This document shows, piece by piece, positions 60,623 through 64,000 of a DNA stretch of 64,000 nt. A program made the position numbers and the translations under genes. Source of the stretch: Enoplosus armatus (taxonomy: Eukaryota > Chordata > Actinopteri > Centrarchiformes > Enoplosidae). The notes beneath the pieces were generated by a model. The model was not told the DNA's origin, made no database searches, and saw only the letters and a program-made list of their open reading frames with translations. The DNA lies in NCBI RefSeq assembly GCF_043641665.1, contig NC_092198.1:5516501-5580500 (forward strand), given 5' to 3'. Numbering within the stretch: the stretch's first letter is position 1; each line of letters starts with the position of its first letter.

Positions 60623-60763
60623 AAACTGTGCACAGGGAAGTGGGGAGAAGAAGAAATGTCGGGTGTTCGGACATAAAGACCATCAGGAGTTTACACATTG
60701 AGAGAGAGAGAGTGTGTTTAGGAGTTGGATTTATTTCCTTCTGCCAGCAGAGGAGAACTGATG
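60623..60763 (+). other. fbxo16: Possible 5' UTR exon of fbxo16
   Basis: Ends at GAACTGATG|gtgagt (donor at 60764), 227 bp before the acceptor of the first coding exon (60989-60990). Read in the fbxo16 frame it contains TGA just before the junction, so it can only be untranslated. The left boundary is unknown. Confidence 0.3.
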
Positions 60764-61021
60764 GTGAGTTAAACACCAGAGGAGTGTGTTGCACAGTTAA
60801 CTCTTATAACACTGCAGGGTTAAGTGTCCGGTTGGATTTCAGTTTTGACTTTGGAACTGTCTTCCCTAACTTTAACTTTATTTGTTTGAAGTGAGATGAA
60901 AGCTGGTTTGTTATGTAACGTAATATTTTAGGAGGAGGCTAAACATAAGCACCGAGCATGTGAATAAAGTTTTATTTTTGTGTATTTTAGTACATCACCT
61001 TCACCTAGCTGTCACTCAAAG

Positions 61022-62977
61022 ATGCCACTTGCACCGAGGCCATCTGCTAGCTGCGCCACAATGCAGACCAGGCTGAGCACCTGGACTCCTCTCAACCACC
61101 CGCTGTCCAACAGCAAGGTCAGACCTACTACTCTGACACAGTACGATCAGCCAAAAACAAGTTATTCATAGTCAGAATACAGTTTTTATTTGGTGACTGC
61201 TGGAAAAAAAGCACTCAGATTCTTAGTAAGTAGCAATACCACAGCATATAAATACTCATGTACTTACATGCAAAAGTCCTGCATTCAAAATCCTACATAA
61301 CAAAAGGTACAGAGGACTTCAGCTAAATATGAAAGTATCAAAAGTAAAAGTACTGAATCTGCAGTAAAATGTCCCGTGTGAGTGATATTATTATAGATGA
61401 CATTATTAGATGGTTAATACTGATACATGAATGTGTAAGCAGCATTTTACTGGTGTAGCTGCTCGAGGTGGAGCTGGTTTTAACTGCTTTATATGAAATG
61501 ATGTAGTTTATTTTTTTTGTGAATAAAATATTATTTAAAAAAATTATATAAACATAATTTTACCCCTGAGAAGTTTAGAGGGGAAATGTCCTGAGATGCG
61601 ATGTGATGTGGTTTTTACATACAACCTTGATTTCAAAGACAACTAGAAACTACAGCTGTCAGATAAAAGTAGCGCAGTAAAAAGTACAATATTTCCCTCT
61701 GAAATGTAGTGGAGAAGAAGTGTAAAGTAGCATAAAATGGAAATGCTCAAGGTTACATTCCACCACTGGAGATATATTCACACATTTCTACTTGTGAAAA
61801 CTTGAACATCCTATATAGATATAGACAGTAAGCTCTTTGCGTCCTCAAAGCCAAGAAAGAAATCATCACGCAGTGTCAAATGTAGGAAAAAGTCAATAAG
61901 TTTGAAGCAGTCATTGTTCTTCCTGATGATGCAGTCTGATGTGGTCACTAACTTTTCACTGCTCTCTTCTTTTTTCAGGTGTTTGGAGAGAGGCGAAACC
62001 TTCTGGCAAAGTGGGTAAGTTTAACGCAGACGAACACAGACACACTGAATGCTCTGATGCTGGCAGGCATTAGAAACCACTCTCTGTGCTCTGTGGAGTC
62101 CATTTTCCATGCAGCTCCGTTCGGCTGAAACAGTGCATGTGGAGGCTCTTTCATCTCTTTGTCAGTTTGACAGGTGGTCTGACAGCCAGAGGAGGGCGGT
62201 GCTGCAGGACTTTGTGCTGAGCTGCTCGGTGGAGCAGCTGAGTTTCCTGAGCCTCAGTGTGAGCGGACGGCTCCCCCTGCAGGCCGCAGACTTCACCTGC
62301 CTGCTGCCCAGAGCCCTCAGCCTCTACCTCTTCTCCTTCCTGGACCCACGCAGCCTCTGTCGATGTGCCCGGGTACACACACTGACCGTCATACATGACT
62401 GATGTAGGGGTGACTAAACTATTACTGATCCAGCTCAGGATTCTGGCTTTTATCCTCTGTGTGCAGGTGAGCTGGCACTGGAAGAGCATAGTGGAGCTGG
62501 ACCAGCTGTGGATGCCAAAGTGTCTGAGGCTCGGCTGGTGCATCAACTTCTCCCTCACACCGTTCGAGCAGGGGGTCTGGAAGAGGCACTACATCCAGAC
62601 AGTGCAGGAGCTGCGACTCACCTCACTGCAGGTCTGGAGACCAGATCCAGAATTAGCTCAGTGGTCAAGCACTTTTCAGTTCTCATGACTCTGTTCTCAA
62701 ATATCCAGCTCAACATGAAAATGCATAAAAGGTCTACTGTCCACCACCAGACTGCCTCGCCCCAGCAGCAGTTTGTGGTTCCACATGTATCAGAACCGGC
62801 CTTCCTCAGTGAGCGGCGTGCAGCATCCAGCACCCAGCGTCCGGGAAGCACCTCCAGGACGGGATTAAGGAAGGAGAAGCAGCCGACCGCACCGCCGCCG
62901 TGGAGAGATTCTGACAGACGTCCCAAAGACACAGTACGCTTCAACTACTTGGACAACCTGGAGCCCGCCGAACAAGC
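61022..62977 (+). CDS. fbxo16: F-box only protein 16, 5' part (five coding exons, continues past window)
   Basis: Presumed substrate adaptor of an SCF (Skp1-Cullin-F-box) ubiquitin ligase (family inference). Exons: 60991-61117 (coding from 61022), 61979-62014, 62166-62372, 62467-62631 and 62709-62977, all GT-AG and in phase, about 257 residues visible (human about 292). The start MPLAPRPSASCATMQTRLST is chosen because human starts a similar distance before MQTxxSTWTPLNH. The F-box core is in LPRALSLYLFSFLDPRSLC and RCARVSWHWKSI (junction 62372/62467). It is followed by ELDQLWMPKCLRLGW, then FNYLDNLEP in the last exon. That exon ends at a gtaaga donor (62978). If unspliced, TAA at 62979-62981 would end the protein after one more residue. 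The human C-terminus is longer, so splicing to an exon outside the window is favoured. Confidence 0.9.
61196..61768. mobile_element. MITE-like element in fbxo16 intron 1
   Basis: Starts CTGCTGGAAAAAAAGCACTC and ends TTCCACCACTG, roughly inverted. Internal text (AGTATCAAAAGTAAAAGTAC, GAGGTGGAGCTGG) matches 3764-3890 on the same strand. The end GTACAATATTTCCCTCTGAA is typical of a repeat widespread in spiny-rayed fish (memory). No clear target duplication was read. Confidence 0.55.
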
Positions 62978-62981
62978 GTAA

Positions 62982-64000
62982 GACTGCAGGGGACACGAGT
63001 AGGGCTGGTCAGGATCTTGAACAGGCCATTATAACTAGTGAATTTCATCGTGTCATTAATGGGACTTGATGATCAACATTATTATTAAGTAGATGATTTA
63101 ATTTATGGGCATTACATTAGCACTCAGAGAATTGAATATCATAAACGCTTCCTTTAGCCAAAAGTACACAAAGAGTCAGTTTCTACTAACAAGAGAAATT
63201 GGACAAATAAACCTTGTGTATTTTGCACTGAAGCCTTGTTAGAAAAAGACATACAATCATAATCACATTTAATACGTCTGAAAAGAAAATACTCCTCACT
63301 CGAGAGAGCAGCACTGCATTGTTTCCATGGAGGAGGAGAAAAACTGCGCTGGCATATATTTCCCCACCTTACATTTACATACCCCTACACCACAGCTGCA
63401 TTTCCTCTCCCTTTGTGTTTCTTTAGCAAACTGGGTAAACAACATTTTTACATACTGATTATGGAGACACCACCTGCATATTCTCACACAGAAGAGAATG
63501 AGCACACACACAAGAGACAGATTTCTCTTCATCAGTTGTTGTGAGCAGAAGACTCTTGTGTTCAGTTCAGTCATCGAGCTTCTACCTTAGACTATATAAG
63601 TGAATTGTGAATATTTGTGCAAAAGAGGTTCAGTAATGCAACTCTGGAGAAGCCATAATGTGTGAACTATATACTGTATATATACTGTATAAATACAGGT
63701 GTGAATAATAAGTACAATATACATAATACTATAATAATAATAAAGTATATAACATTATATATAATATATGTGCTGTATATGTCATATACACACACTGTAC
63801 AGTAATAATGTAACTCAACTATCTGGCACCAACAGGAAGTGGGAATAAAACAACAAATAAAAACAAAGTACTCAGTAGAAGAAATAGACCTGGTGCCATC
63901 TTGGATATTTACAGTATCTTGTATGCAGAGACACACAGGCTAAATATCAAACATCAGGGTGCATCCTCAGTTAAATGCATTCTTTTATTCATTATTTGCA
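62982..64000 (+). other. Sequence after the last visible fbxo16 exon
   Basis: A/T-rich with AT-type simple sequence at 63660-63790. Most likely an fbxo16 intron. No acceptor followed by recognisable fbxo16 coding sequence was found. Confidence 0.5.

Overview
The window is vertebrate nuclear DNA, most likely from a ray-finned fish, probably a spiny-rayed teleost. The evidence is GT-AG introns (many of 80-400 bp with a few of 3-10 kb), very frequent CA/TG microsatellites, and several short non-autonomous DNA transposons plus a decayed Tc1-like element. It holds three protein-coding genes. No prokaryotic-type genes, CRISPR arrays, rRNA or tRNA were seen. Almost all isolated open frames are chance frames in introns, UTRs or microsatellites; the genes were read by joining exons at splice sites in a consistent phase and comparing with remembered families.

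Positions 1-~38,840, + strand: the 3' ~95% of the coding part of the orthologue of CDC42BPA (MRCK-alpha), a large Cdc42-effector kinase. Exons encoding the protein start and the first part of the glycine-rich loop lie upstream of the window. Forty-one coding exons (299-382 through 35444-35575) join without a frame break into about 1706 codons. They encode the rest of the AGC kinase domain, its C-terminal extension, a long coiled coil, a linker with small optional-looking exons, C1, PH, CNH (citron homology) and CRIB domains, and a Ser-rich tail. A long 3' UTR follows. An extra 75-nt phase-compatible candidate exon lies at 33987-34061.

Positions ~38,880-~59,250, - strand: a complete frizzled-3 gene (fzd3), tail-to-tail with cdc42bpa. 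Eight coding exons give about 691 residues: signal peptide, Wnt-binding cysteine-rich domain, seven membrane helices, KTxxxW Dishevelled motif and Ser/Arg/His-rich tail. The two poly(A) signals, on opposite strands, are only 80 bp apart.

Positions ~60,620-64,000, + strand: the 5' part of fbxo16, an F-box protein gene, head-to-head with fzd3. From memory, FBXO16 and FZD3 are also divergent neighbours in human, so this pair looks like old conserved synteny. The cdc42bpa/fzd3 junction is not the human arrangement.

The genes share no pathway in the operon sense. MRCK-alpha drives actomyosin contraction downstream of Cdc42, FZD3 is a planar-cell-polarity/axon-guidance Wnt receptor, and FBXO16 is a presumed SCF substrate adaptor. 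I did not find an undescribed molecular system. The items most worth checking are a cluster of symmetric small exons in the MRCK linker, the candidate C-terminal cassette exon, a NAGNAG acceptor in fzd3, transposons abutting or nested in gene structure, and the near-touching convergent 3' ends.
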